Part shown: positions 12,101-21,224 of the stretch, one piece after another | How positions within the stretch are numbered: the stretch's first letter is position 1 | Layout: each line of letters starts with the position of its first letter | Assembly (NCBI GenBank): GCA_019055375.1 | Contig: JAHQIW010004658.1 | Coordinates: forward strand, 124,001-188,000 | Reading direction: 5' to 3' | Length of the DNA stretch: 64,000 bases | Source: Parelaphostrongylus tenuis | Lineage: Eukaryota > Nematoda > Chromadorea > Rhabditida > Metastrongylidae | The notes under the pieces: generated by a model | Databases searched by the model: none | What the model was told of the DNA's origin: nothing | What the model saw: the letters and a program-made list of their open reading frames with translations, nothing else | Translations under genes and position numbers: made by a program

Positions 12101-12312
12101 TTCAGACTGGAATTGGAACAATTTGGAGGAGTCAGAAAATTGAAAAAAAAAGAATTACGATAGACAAAAGGATGACAGGTTGAGGAGTCGAACCATCGAC
12201 CACGCGCGTGTCGCAGGGTACCTTTAGCCACTGCGCCCACACACGCCTTAATAAAAGATAAGATACGTACCTTAATATTATCCTGCACCACTGTAATCGA
12301 GTTCATCACCAT
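6111..12312 (-). CDS. PLPBP: PLP-homeostasis protein (PLPBP/PROSC, YggS family), six exons
   Basis: Exons on the minus strand: 12312-12271, 11973-11824, 10369-10286, 7995-7842, 7737-7635 and 6303-6111. All introns have GT/AG borders and phases agree, giving 241 residues, the usual family size. Exon 1 starts [14 protein letters not shown]. Exon 2 holds the PLP-lysine motif LVAVSKTKP (Lys about residue 40) and ends HFGENYVQ. Exon 3 has [12 protein letters not shown] (family: WHFIGxLQxNK). Exon 4 has VETIES and [10 protein letters not shown]. Exon 5 has [10 protein letters not shown]. Exon 6 has [17 protein letters not shown] and [11 protein letters not shown]. The family binds PLP on a TIM-barrel fold and buffers free PLP in cytosol or mitochondria; it has no known catalytic reaction. 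Introns 2 to 4 are full of transposon relics. Exons 1-3 are duplicated upstream. The start was chosen because the ATG at 12312 runs in frame into a perfect donor (AAG/GTACGT). Family assignment is near certain. Confidence 0.93.
6926..7109 (-). mobile_element. Hammerhead element, 5'-truncated, 13-bp target duplication
   Basis: 184-bp insertion in a mariner relic. AGTCTGGAGGATC stands on both sides (6913-6925, 7110-7122). In ribozyme orientation the 5' third of the ~310-bp unit is missing while the 3' end (TTGGCTTAAATAAT) is kept, the pattern of target-primed reverse transcription. Confidence 0.85.
6983..7023 (-). ncRNA. Degenerate hammerhead motif
   Basis: Minus strand: GCCCGA, CTGACAA (last G to A), altered stem II with GCAA, GAAA, CACGTG. 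The 3' side of stem I is lost. Confidence 0.6.
8137..8574. mobile_element. Hammerhead element with inverted end fragment
   Basis: A short minus-oriented 3'-end fragment (8137-8230) faces a complete plus-oriented unit that contains the best ribozyme copy. ATTAAAATA occurs at both ends (about 8113 and 8558), a weak target duplication. Confidence 0.7.
8449..8491 (+). ncRNA. Hammerhead ribozyme, perfect type I consensus
   Basis: GCCCGA (8449-8454) pairs fully with TCGGGC (8486-8491). CTGACGA 8455-8461; GATC-GCAA-GATC 8462-8473, a GNRA-capped stem II; GAAA 8474-8477; CACGTG 8478-8483 as a self-complementary stem III; TA, cleavage expected after A8485. Every conserved core base is present. Such short stem III hammerheads are known to work best as dimers. 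Confidence 0.9.
8575..9065. mobile_element. mariner-derived foldback
   Basis: Minus strand 8942-8676 encodes a mariner HTH segment ([18 protein letters not shown], then [20 protein letters not shown] and NGLEDQ). The left side (8635-8700) is the same region inverted, giving a palindrome of about 490 bp. Non-autonomous. Confidence 0.75.
9095..9222. mobile_element. N1 tRNA-like inverted dimer
   Basis: GATGCTGAGTGATATGTAAA to CATATCACTCGACATTACT, with inverse B box GGCGGGAGTTGAACCGG at left and its partner at right. Confidence 0.65.
9236..9515 (-). mobile_element. tRNA-derived SINE S1 at the duplication breakpoint
   Basis: Full but diverged. The duplicated segment begins inside it at 9412; the truncated second copy is at 12516-12620. 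Confidence 0.8.
10015..10228. mobile_element. piggyBac-like MITE with TTAA ends (copy 1)
   Basis: TTAACCCTTTAGGGAC at left, GTCCCCAAAGGGTTAA at right: inverted ends with TTAA duplication, the piggyBac signature. 214 bp, no coding capacity; in PLPBP intron 3. Confidence 0.75.
10500..10592 (-). mobile_element. N1 tRNA-like fragment (copy 1; copy 2 at 13606-13698)
   Basis: CTCGGGTGGGAGTTGAACC is an inverse B box; GCGTACTACCACCAAACC is an inverse A box. Confidence 0.55.
10685..10930 (-). mobile_element. mariner N-terminal fragment (duplication copy 1)
   Basis: Minus strand encodes [20 protein letters not shown] and the upstream AT-rich mariner end. Lies in PLPBP intron 2; copied at 13791-14036. 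Confidence 0.65.
10943..11252 (+). mobile_element. tRNA-derived SINE S1 (duplication copy 1)
   Basis: One of the best copies: GAGCGCATGTAGCGCAGTGG head, B box GGTTCGACCTC, complete body, tail GGATTGATCAACGCC. In PLPBP intron 2, antisense to the gene. Confidence 0.9.
11343..11768. mobile_element. N1 long foldback (copy 1; copy 2 at 14449-14874)
   Basis: Minus tRNA-like half at 11343-11450 and plus half at 11668-11765 enclose about 220 bp including GGTTGGTGGCTGATAGC. Outer arms CCTAAGAGAATTGAGG and CTCAGTTCTCCTAGG. Confidence 0.75.
12178..12250 (-). mobile_element. tRNA-like sequence in PLPBP intron 1 (copy 2 at 15284-15357)
   Basis: Minus strand: GGCGTGTGTGGGCGCAGTGG, GGTCGATGGTTCGACTCCTC. 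S1-like head without the body. Confidence 0.55.
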
Positions 12313-12455
12313 CGGCAGTGGAAAAAAAGCAGATTAATAACAGGAATTATGCGGAATTTCAAAATTCTTGGCCTCGCCATATTTGGGGGCGAGTGGGAAG
12401 ACAAACGTGCTCCAACTACCAATTTTAGCACCTTTAATACGACACTATGAAGTGT

Positions 12456-12471
12456 GAGTCATATATGACTC
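12456..12471. promoter_or_regulatory. Palindrome with two AP-1-like sites upstream of PLPBP
   Basis: GAGTCATATATGACTC with flanking bases reads TGAGTCA and TGACTCA facing each other, 144 bp upstream of the PLPBP ATG; the same holds at 15563 for the duplicate. bZIP binding is inferred only from the motif. Confidence 0.35.
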
Positions 12472-12515
12472 ACAGCAACGTCGACCTAGGCTTCCTTGAT
12501 GCGGACGAAGTCCCC

Positions 12516-12620
12516 TTACCAACCCTGGAGAGTTGGACGGCTTGGTGAGCCATGAACGTGAGGTCAAACCGTCGACCTTGTTTGCCACGCAGAGCATCTC
12601 TGACCACTGTGTCACACGCG
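12516..12620 (-). mobile_element. SINE S1, truncated by the duplication junction
   Basis: Contains only the tRNA-like head and first part of the body of the SINE at 9236-9515. Confidence 0.85.
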
Positions 12621-13117
12621 ATCATTGGACATTTATAGGTAGACAGACTAATCGAACAGACAGCTTCCAGCCACACAAAAAGACGAAAAGATGCCTCAAC
12701 TTGTCGAACAGGTAGTCAGAATACATAATATTCATCTCTAAGATACCAAAAGAAAACCGGCTTTCATTTCTGAACGTCCAAATCGATCCGTTCGGGAACG
12801 GATACGTCACCGAGTGGGACCAAAGGTGAAATGACTAATTAGGTCTGGCACTCAAAAATTATAATATCTCGATTTGAAGACTTCGCAAGGAGACCAATCC
12901 TGAACGCCAATCTCATCGAGTTTTGGGCCCTTCTATAAGGAGGTTAACAACAGCACAGCTTATTTCCACTTTTAGATTCGAGTTCTTCTAAATCTAGCTT
13001 ACTACAACTCGATCTCCTGAAGGCAACTGATGGCTTATTACAGTAAGAAATGGACTCAAATCAAATTGGCTATGAAGAAGAAGAAGAAAAATCTTAGCCG
13101 AGGCGAATAAAAGCCGC

Positions 13118-13334
13118 TTAACCCTTTAGGGACCATGAGGATTTATGCCTGATGCTCAACGCGCGACGTCAAATCTCACTCAGCTGCTGTATGGCAGCGT
13201 CGCTATCTGGTGGGAAATCAGGCAGTCAGCCAAACATGCATGCACAGACGTGGAGATCCTGCCTGCCTGGGACTGCCGCGCAGGCGACGGCGCGACGGCC
13301 GCCTGCCTATCAACGCTAGTCCCCAAAGGGTTAA
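13118..13334. mobile_element. piggyBac-like MITE (copy 2)
   Basis: Duplicate of 10015-10228 with a few small indels in the GC-rich centre, where the two copies differ most. Confidence 0.75.
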
Positions 13335-13790
13335 AGGTCACCTTCATTCGTTAATTCAGTGAGCTTTCGAGAAAAAAAAAAGATCTCATACTTTGTTAGA
13401 CTGAATTTTCCCAATGTAATGCCATTTGATGTCTGGACACTTCGTTTGCAAAGCTATTGACTTTTCCTCCAGTTCCTGAAAAGATTTCACAGTAAAATAC
13501 GATCAAAATTTCCTCATCACCAAATGTAATGATTGCCAGGAGACGCCACTAAAGCTTTGATATTTAATTCCGGAACTAGCTATGTAACTATGAAGTGCGT
13601 GATATACAAAGCATTTAACCTCGGGTGGGAGTTGAACCAGCGTCTCATACTTTCCGGAGCGCGTACTACCACCAAACCAAAGAGGCAATTGCTCTGCTCC
13701 TATTCAATCTCGCTTAAATTCACTCCTAGAGAGGTAGTCAGAGATTTGAGCTTTCGAATGATTACTAACTCTCCTATGTAAAGTTCTTGT

Positions 13791-14036
13791 GCAGCGAATG
13801 AGATTAACTTTTCATCTGTGGCCTGACGGACGATGGACACGAACCGACGAGCGCCGTCGTTCCATCCTCCTCCGTATTTTCTCCTGTTCGCCAGCCGTGC
13901 ATGAGTAGCAAGCGAATTTGCTCCCAAGACAGCTTCATCTCAAAGCAAGTACGGAGCAAGTTGTAAACCAAAATGTCCGCAAGAAAACGCGCAATCAAAC
14001 GACACCAAAAGATGCAACTTAATTGCGATAATCATA
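13791..14036 (-). mobile_element. mariner N-terminal fragment (duplication copy 2)
   Basis: Same fragment as 10685-10930, carried along by the tandem duplication. Confidence 0.65.
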
Positions 14037-14048
14037 ATAAGCAAGAGC

Positions 14049-14358
14049 GCATGTAGCGCAGTGGTTAGAGGTGCTCTGCGTCGAACACGAGGTCAATGGT
14101 TCGACCTCGCGCTCATGGCTCACCAAGCCATCCATTCCTCCTGGGTCGGGAAATTGGTACCAGGCAGGTCTCGGACTTGTCTGGGAGGATAAGCAGCACT
14201 GACTCGGTTCAGCGGGAGGTCAGCGCGAGTCATTGTAAAGGCCAGATATGCATTCAATCACCTCAAACGAAGTTAAACATTGAAGTCGAATGCATGGCGC
14301 ATCCCTCAGGGATTGATCAACGCCAAGAGCTTTATCCTTTATTGATCATAATAAAAAA
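14049..14358 (+). mobile_element. tRNA-derived SINE S1 (duplication copy 2)
   Basis: Same insertion as 10943-11252; differs by one base near 14137. Confidence 0.9.
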
Positions 14359-15439
14359 CTAAAGCAGCGCGGACCCCTTACACAACTCATTCGTAATATG
14401 GAAGATTTCTAATGTCTCACGGCCTTTCCGCAGTTTTATAATGTCATAAATACACCTAAGAGAATTGAGGGCGAGCAAAAATCCGACCTCAGGCGGGAGT
14501 TGAGCCCGCATTTCACCCATACCGTGGGTGCGTGCTACTACTAAACCAGCGCGGCGCCGTTTCGCTACCACTCAGATCTTTGGGGTGTATGTATAACATC
14601 CTAAAACTGCCAAAAAGGATCGAAATATTAGAAATCTCGAGTATTACATATCACAATAGGTGCCAGCTCAACTGGGTTTATATGCGATATTGCTTACCCG
14701 ACCAAACCTGTGAAAGGTTGGTGGCTGATAGCTATGATAGACACACTGAAGGATCAGTGATGGCGAAACGATGCCAAGGTGGTGCAGTGGTAGGAGGCGC
14801 CTCCGCTTAGAGTGAAAAGCGGGTTCAACTCCTGCCTGAGCTCAAATTTTTGCTCACTACTCAGTTCTCCTAGGTGTGTTTATAACGACCTATTAGTAAA
14901 TTTGATAGGACAGCAATAACGTGACGTACCTGAACGTAATTTTCGCCGAAATGTCGTTGACCAACAGCATAGCAGGCCTCGATCAGTTCCGTAGGCTTCG
15001 TTTTCGAGACAGCCACAAGGGTGCAGTGCTCGGAAAGCGGGGACTTTTGGCAAGCATTGCGAATCAAATCCAACACCACCTAGGATGGAGGACGTAAAAG
15101 TCCGATTCTCAAGAAACTTCAAGAGAAAAAAGAATGATTTTCCCAAGGAAAAAGGAAAAAAGTGGAGAAAAGGGAGAAAAAAGGAAAACTTAAGAAACTC
15201 GAAAATGTTTCAGACTGGAATTGGAACAATTTGGAGGAGTCAGAAAATTGAAAAAAAAGAATTACGATAGACAAAAGGATGACAGGTTGAGGAGTCGAAC
15301 CATCGACCACGCGCGTGTCGCAGGGTACCCTTTAGCCACTGCGCCACACACACGCCTTAATAAGAGATAGATACGTACCCTAATATTATCCTGCACCACT
15401 GTAATCGAGTTCATCACCATCGGCAGTGGAAAAAAGCAG

Positions 15440-16798
15440 ATTAATAACAGGAATTATGCGGAATTTCAAAATTCTTGGCCTCGCCATATTTGGGGGCGAG
15501 TGGGAAGACAAACGTGCTCCAACTACCAATTTTCAGCCCTTTAATACGAAACTATGAAGTGTGAGTCATATATGACTCACAGCAACGTCGACGTAGGCTT
15601 CCTTGATGCGGACGAAGTCTTCGACGGGGTGGGCTTTTATGTGACATAACTTGTCTTTCCTCAGAATGCCTCTATCGATCCAGATTCCTTTAAGCCAATG
15701 ACCAGCGTGAATCGATTTTACGCACTCAGAACTCCCAAATGCCAGTCGCGACTAATCAATACTCTCTATTCAAATATCGTATTTACTCTGATACGCTATT
15801 TATTTCCTTCTGGATCGAGCAATGCAGAATTTCTGCTTCCCCATATCGGTATAGGCCGGAGCAACAAACGCGCTCCAACTACAATTTTCATGTCCCTTTA
15901 ACAAGCCGCTGCAAGTCGTAGGAGTCATATATGACTCACATCAGCGTCAACGTCGGCGTCTCAGCTAATTGTCGATGTGATCTTTCGGCGCTTTCCTGTC
16001 GAATAACTCGTCTTTTCTTGAGAATTCCCTATGAACTGGGAAAACGTAGAGCCGTGATTAACGTGAATCGATTTTCCCCACTCAGAACTTCCCACATACT
16101 AATCGGGATCAATCAATACTCTCCACTTCAATATCTTATTTATTTCTATACGTAGTCGTTTCGTTTTGAAACCAGAAATGTGCGGAATTTGTGTTTTTCA
16201 TGTTTGTGTAGGTGCGGACAACAAACGCGCTCCAACAACAACTTTCATGCCCCAAATTAACATGCTGCGCCAAGCCGTGAGTCATATATGACTCACATCA
16301 AGGTCGACATGGGTCTTCCGGATGGTTGTCGGTATAATCCCGTGTAAACTCGGGGTTGCCTGACGGATGCCTCAGTTTTCGTAGCAAATTCCCTAACAGT
16401 TCAGATTTTACAGAGCTGTCAACTGACGTGGATCGATTTTTCGCGCTCAAAACTTCGAAATGCCAATCGTGATCAATCGATACTCTCTATTTGAATATCG
16501 CATTACTTTGATGCCTTTTCTTTTTATTTAGAAACGAGGAATGCTGAATCCCCGCTCCTCTATATCGGTGTAGGCCGGCGTAACAAACGCGCTCCAATCA
16601 CAATTTTCATGTCCTTTAATAAGCTGCGGCAAATCGTAGGAGTCATATATGACTCACAAACATCGACTGTCGGCGTCCCACTTGGTTCTCGATGTAGTTC
16701 CGTGTAAAATCGGGGCTTCCTGTCGATTACCTCAGTTTTTCTTGAGAATTTTCTCTTCTTCTCCCCTGTCAGTCGAGATATCGTGGATATTCGAGAGC
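15440..16798 (+). repeat. Diverged tandem array of ~359-bp units
   Basis: The 16-bp palindrome GAGTCATATATGACTC occurs at 15563, 15922, 16279 and 16640 (spacing 359, 357, 361). Shared blocks per unit: AACAAACGCGCTCCAA before it, GTGAATCGATTTT and TCAATACTCTCTATT after it. Units are far less alike than the palindrome. The array starts right upstream of PLPBP exon 1 and ends in a tRNA-like element. A further palindrome lies at 12456 in duplication copy 1. Confidence 0.85.
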
Positions 16799-17045
16799 GT
16801 CGGTGGTGCAGCGGTTAGCGTACGCTCCCGGAAAGAGTGAGATCTGGGTTCGAATCCCGGCTGACGCAATCGTTTTTGCACTCGCTGACGTGGTCACTGG
16901 AGTAATTTGCGAAATCTGTTTTGCTCTGACTTCTCCATAATCAATTATATTTATATCTCTATTCATAATCGTCATATGTCCATATTGGTCCGTCTGGATA
17001 GTTGTGGTCCGCCAGTTCACAGTATTTTTTCACTTGATTTTTTTT
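16798..17045 (+). mobile_element. N1 tRNA-like element
   Basis: GTCGGTGGTGCAGCGGTTAG head, GGGTTCGAATCCCGGCTGAC B box, then CAATCGTTTTTGCACTCGCTG tail-type sequence. Ends the 359-bp array. Confidence 0.75.
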
Positions 17046-17151
17046 GAAATAAGAAGAAATTACAAGAGAGAATACATTAAAAAAATTAATAGGACCACAG
17101 CTCTCTGCTAGCGTTTTTATATTTTCTATTGTTCAGCTGATGGTTTTATTT

Positions 17152-17345
17152 TTCCCAATAATGTGGAGTGCTGTGCAAAAACGATGGCGCAATGGTTAGC
17201 ATACGCTCCTGGAAAGAGTGAAATCTGGGTTCGAATCCCGGCTGACGCAAATATTTTTGCACAGCACTCCACATTCTTGGGTATACCATAACATCACACC
17301 ACTGCAAGTGGCAGTCAAATAAAAAGATTTTGACTGATTTTATTT
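17152..17345 (+). mobile_element. N1 element between inverted arms
   Basis: AATGTGGAGTGCTGTGCAAA at left is inverted at 17254-17280 around a tRNA-like core; tail GGCAGTCAAATAAAAAGATT. Confidence 0.75.
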
Positions 17346-17454
17346 TTACCAGCGTGGTGCATTGGCTCAATCAAGAATGAATATATAGGTGCATATGGAT
17401 ATGCATTTGTGTGGATGTGTGTGTTCTGTATACACGTATAACACGCGTATATAC

Positions 17455-17490
17455 ATGTACATATATATATATATATATATATATACGAAC
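17455..17490. repeat. TA microsatellite
   Basis: About 14 TA repeats inside a GTATAC-rich tract. Confidence 0.9.
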
Positions 17491-17793
17491 GTATACAAAG
17501 AAATACGTACATGTGTGTATTTTGGTTTATTGATCCGTCTTCACAGTGTTTTTTTTCACTTTGCGGAACTCAGCACTTGTTGTATTCCGCTTGCTTTCTC
17601 GTCTTCTTGAATGTCGTAGAATACTCATTGAGCTTATCTCCTTGCGATCTCGAAGAGTAGCCTGGCTGTGGACTGAGGCCTTCCATTGGGCGTCCCTGGC
17701 TGATTGCCAGGGAGCGTTGGGGTGGGGGTTCGGCCCCCGTCGCGCCGCAATGAGCATCGCAACCACTCAGCCACGGCGCCCCATCACGTGTAC

Positions 17794-18075
17794 CACCTGT
17801 CGTCCCGTTGATCGTCGAGTGATTCCAGGGGCATCAGCAACACTTCCGTTTATCCCTATCGCGTGCAAAAGTAGCCCAGTGGGTCCTCCTGGCTCTAGGG
17901 ATTCGTTGGGCATCATATCTTTCTTCTATCGCTTTCGTGGAGAAATCGGACCATCGGGTCGGTGATCTTTTTGTGGAGCTCTTGGCATCATGAGGAATCC
18001 ATTCGGTAACGGCCGTCGTCCATCGGTTGTCCTTGAAGAGCATCACGTGTCCGGCCCACCTTATTTTCGATATAC
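17794..18075 (-). mobile_element. RTE 3'-end fragment
   Basis: Minus-strand translation gives RWAGHVMLFKDNRWTTAV, TRWSDFSTKAIEERYDAQ and RRTHWATFARDRDK, the RTE C-terminus also seen at 38.2-38.5 kb, followed by the same CACCTGT-type tail. Severely 5'-truncated, as usual for RTE. Confidence 0.85.
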
Positions 18076-18147
18076 TGGCGTGTACATATGCATGTGTCTG
18101 CATGCATGTGTATATATGCATCTACACGTGTGTTTGTTTTGGTAAGA

Positions 18148-18390
18148 GCGCACGTGTCGTAGTGGTCAGAGGTGCTCTAGACGTACGTGAGGTCGTTGGT
18201 TCGATCTGGCGCTCACGGCTTACCAAGCCATCCATCTCTGCGCAGTCGGTGAATTGGTACTGGACTGGTCGCAGCCTGGTCTGGGAGGAGAAGCAGCACT
18301 GACTTGATATAGCGGAAATCCACCGCGTGTCATTGTAAAGGCCGATTCGGGTGCATTCCTTAGGGATTGATCAACAACCACGTTTTAGCG
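18148..18390 (+). mobile_element. tRNA-derived SINE S1, shortened tail
   Basis: Head GAGCGCACGTGTCGTAGTGG, body AGCAGCACTGACTTG; the stretch before the GGATTGATCAAC tail is deleted. Confidence 0.8.
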
Positions 18391-18437
18391 GTAGTATCAT
18401 GTTGCAAATATACCCAGTAATAAAGTCGGGCAAATGT

Positions 18438-18662
18438 GCCTCGGTGGTGTAGTGGTAGAGCACGCGTCCCCGGATAGGATGAAACGCGGGTGCGATTCCC
18501 GCCTGAGGCCGCGTTTTTTGCTCACAGTCAATTCTCTTAGGTATATAGAAAACATAATAGCAATGCGAAATGCATTAAAATATTATTAATACCCAGTAAT
18601 GTTGAGTGACGTGCAAAACTTTGACGTCAGGCGGGACTCGAACTCGCATATTTTTTCTTCCA
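18438..18662. mobile_element. N1 elements in inverted arrangement
   Basis: Plus copy (GCCTCGGTGGTGTAGTGG, GGTGCGATTCCCGCCTGAGG) followed by a minus fragment at 18600-18655 (GGCGGGACTCGAACTCGC). Confidence 0.75.
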
Positions 18663-18804
18663 ATTTACCTTCTCAACGGAAGAATATACTGATTCATTAA
18701 TTTTATCTCGTTGTGTAGCTATCATCATGCTCACTTTGCAGTTACGAGCTCACTAAATTATCCCAAATAAATGTAGTAACCTATAATTGTTCTCCCCAGT
18801 GGTT

Positions 18805-18932
18805 TTCCGCTTCATCGTGGCTTGAAGGTGTTCCTGGATGTCGGATTGCGAAGTTCAGCGAGGGATTGAATCGCCCACTGTACTTCGCAATCCGACACCC
18901 AGGAACACACATCCCAGCCACGATGAGGGGAC
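18805..18932. repeat. Long hairpin, about 47-bp stem
   Basis: CATCGTGGCTTGAAGGTG, TTCCTGGATGTCGGATTGCG and AAGT at left are inverted at 18881-18929 (ACTTCGCAATCCGACACC, CAGGAACACACATCCCAGCC, ACGATG). The central loop is about 25 bases. No similarity to the other families noticed. Confidence 0.85.
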
Positions 18933-19025
18933 AAGCCATTTGCGGGGATGATAGTGATAAATAATAATATGGAATTGCCTTTATTCAATCGCTTTTTTGC
19001 GGTGGTATGATGTCATAGGTATATA

Positions 19026-19143
19026 CCCAGTGTTATAGAGTGATGAGCAAAACTTTAGCGCTAGGCGGGACTAGAACCGGGTATGAGGGAGGTGCGGGTT
19101 CTAGTCCCGCTTGGCGCTAAGGTTTTGCTCATCACACTGGGTA
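19026..19143. mobile_element. Near-perfect N1 inverted dimer hairpin
   Basis: ACCCAGTGTTATAGAGTGAT, GAGCAAAACTTTAGCGC, GGCGGGACTAGAACCGG then the inverse. Only the B-box half of the tRNA remains in each arm. Confidence 0.85.
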
Positions 19144-19204
19144 ATCTATAGTAATAATATCTGAAAGTAAATTTAGCTTTCTAATTGGAGAGTGTTCAAA
19201 TCAG

Positions 19205-20240
19205 TAATTGGTAGTCATTCTCAGCTAATATTGTAGGTTCTTTCTGACCAGGAGGGGACATGAAAAACCAACCCGATTCCCTGAAGAGAAACCTTCAATA
19301 GGAGTGTTAATAACCATTCGTAAATAGATTTCTGGCTACAGCTTCATGTCGCCGGTTTTTCAATACACACTTTTATAACGCTTCAAATCCATACAAAAGT
19401 ATCGCGTATTTTTCTCCGGTCAGAGCTCTTTCTTTGGAGTACTAGTAATCATTCGATAGCGGAATAGAATTTGATTCTATCGCTGTGTTTATATATAACT
19501 TAGAGAATTGAGTGATGAGCAAAAACACGGCCTCTGGCGGGAATCGAACCCGCGTTTCATCCTATCTGAAGACGCGTGCTCTACCACTACACCACCGTGG
19601 CACTTTTGCCCGACCCTCATTCTTCAACATCTCTATGTTAGCTATCAGCCATCAACCTTTTACAGATTTGGTCGGGTATGCGATTTCGCTTCATAGACCC
19701 AGTTGAGCTGATAGCTAACATAGGGATGTTGAAGAATGAGTGGTCGGGCAAATGTGCCTCGGTGGTGTAGTGGTAGAGCACGCGTTCCCGGATAGGATGA
19801 AACGCTGGTTCGATTCCCGCCTGAGGCCGTGTTTTTTGCTCACCACTCAATTCTCTAATTTATATAAGTAACATCATAACACTGCGAAAAAAGCAGTAGA
19901 AAAACTATAATATCTAAGTGTGTTTATATTGTGATAAGACCCAACTTATACCGGCTGCGTTTTCGAGAAGCGGTCTTTTCAGGATATAAGCTCGGCGTTG
20001 GAATCAAATTCGATTACGCTATCGAATGACTACTAGTTGTCCAAAGAGAGATCTCTGTTCGGCGAGAAGTATGCTTGTCTGAAGCTGTGAGATCTTCTCT
20101 TGTTGCAGCGTCACAAAAGGCTCTTCCGAAAACCGGTGACATGTGGCTGTAGCTTAAAGTCTCAGCTTTCGAACGATTACTAACACTTCTTTGAAAAGTT
20201 TTCTCTCCAGCGAATGAGATCGCTTTTTCACTTGACCCTT
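19205..20240. repeat. Repeat family R4 around an N1 foldback
   Basis: R4 pieces at about 19260-19480 and 19960-20240 (GTCGCCGGTTTTTCAAT; CTCAGCTTTCGAACGATTAC) flank the 19.5-kb foldback, which seems to have landed within R4. Confidence 0.55.
19497..19860. mobile_element. N1 long foldback
   Basis: Minus tRNA-like arm 19500-19605, spacer with TTAGCTATCAGCCATCAACC and its inverse, plus arm 19752-19855 (GCCTCGGTGGTGTAGTGG). The best full-length example. Confidence 0.85.
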
Positions 20241-20369
20241 CTGTTCAGAAAAAGCCATATTATATATCTCGAATCGAGGCGATAAGTACGACTATTACTC
20301 GTAATCCTTTCTCGTCTGGATGCAGGAAACGAAGAGCGATTTCTATGAAAAGTCTTTATTAATCTGATA

Positions 20370-20500
20370 ACATATCTTGAGCTTTTGATGAGCTCTGTTA
20401 TAGCACTTGTATAGTGCTGGACACGTGTTTCGGCCTTACAAGTTTCAGCAGTCGCACGGTACCTTTTGGTTCAGCCAATGTCTTGCAGGGCAATATAATT
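20370..20500 (-). mobile_element. Distant hammerhead-element fragment
   Basis: Same architecture as the ribozyme repeats (GAGCTT end, ribozyme, CAGCCAATGTC). The ribozyme region 20457-20414 (minus) reads CTGCTGA, GAAA, CACGTG, TC, with GTGC/GCAC in stem I: core A to C change, stem II decayed. Confidence 0.45.
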
Positions 20501-20526
20501 TTTTATTGTCTTTTTCATCGTTTCAT

Positions 20527-20825
20527 AAAAGGATAAAGCTCTCGACGTTGATCAATCCCTGAGGGATGCGCCATGCATTCGACTTCAATTTTTAACTCGT
20601 TTGAGGTGATTGAACGCATATCTGGCCTTTACAATGACTCGCGGTGGCCTCCCGCTGAACCGAGTCAGTGCTGCTCATCCTCCCAGACAAGTCTGAGACC
20701 TGCCTGGTACCAATTCACCAACCCCGGAGGGATGGATGGCTTGGTGAGCCATGAGCGCGAGATCGAACCATTGACCTCGTGTGCGACGCAGGGCACCTCT
20801 AACCACTGCGCCACATACGCTCTTT
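20527..20825 (-). mobile_element. tRNA-derived SINE S1
   Basis: Nearly full, very like 1347-1655. Minus-strand head AGAGCGTATGTGGCGCAGTGG. Confidence 0.88.
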
Positions 20826-21177
20826 TCATCGTTTCATATGAAATGAAATGGTAATATGATTCCCAAAGTGGTTAGTATCCCCTGCGATTCGTCATAGGTA
20901 TCGGCTAGTATCGCCCTACGAGTATCCATATCCATTTACTACTCGGCAGTGACCTTGGTAACGACCACGTGGTAATATTCGGCCCGTAGTTGACATAGGT
21001 TGAGGCTATAATCCACCACACACATACGACCTTCATTGAAAATCATTACACACACCCACCACCGCCCCACGCCTCATGAGCGCAGTGTCATTATGGCTTA
21101 GGCGATTCGTTTCGACAATTAGCCCCCATTTCACTGAGATGAAACCGGCTTATTACTGCAGGACTTTCTTATTCTAG

Positions 21178-21190
21178 CCCCCCCCCCCCT
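21178..21190. repeat. Poly-C run
   Basis: About 12 C in a row after CTAGC; no feature attached. Confidence 0.85.
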
Positions 21191-21224
21191 CTAAGCACTG
21201 TTGAGATGTCACAATACTGAATCC

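Larger units (their letters stand above)
9412..12512. repeat. 3.1-kb tandem duplication, copy 1
   Basis: Nearly identical to 12516-15619 at an offset of 3104 to 3107 bp, with only scattered substitutions and small indels (for example near 10105/13205 and 10618/13725). The left breakpoint lies inside a minus-strand tRNA-SINE (9236-9515). The unit carries PLPBP exons 1-3, a piggyBac-like MITE, a mariner relic, one full SINE and a tRNA-derived foldback. The join to copy 2 holds about three bases (CCC) found at neither parental end. Confidence 0.95.
13392..15420 (-). pseudogene. Duplicated 5' part of the PLPBP gene (exons 1-3)
   Basis: Second copy of PLPBP exons 1 (15420-15379), 2 (15079-14930) and 3 (13475-13392), 3.1 kb upstream of the first. 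Exon 1 differs by one codon, AAG to AGG (Lys to Arg) at the donor; exons 2 and 3 look the same. ATG, donors and acceptors are intact. Nothing matching exons 4-6 follows before the next copy of exon 1, so on its own it would encode about 92 residues with the PLP lysine but no C-terminal half. All three exons end on complete codons, so a transcript begun here could splice in frame to exon 4 (normal protein) or to the downstream exon 2 (protein with 78 repeated residues). It could also be an assembly error. Confidence 0.85.
12516..15619. repeat. 3.1-kb tandem duplication, copy 2
   Basis: Second copy of 9412-12512. It starts with the right-hand part of the SINE broken at 9412 and ends at GCGGACGAAGTC, after which unique sequence of the 359-bp array continues (TTCGACGGGG). 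Order and orientation of every internal repeat match copy 1. Confidence 0.95.

Noticed and set aside
17546..17965. 139-codon open frame
   Set aside because: It is antisense to the RTE C-terminal fragment and a tRNA-like relic; no independent coding signal.
18438..18520. Functional tRNA gene
   Set aside because: A and B boxes are good, but the acceptor stem has a mismatch, the anticodon arm is irregular, and the sequence always comes with the N1 tail; better read as SINE.
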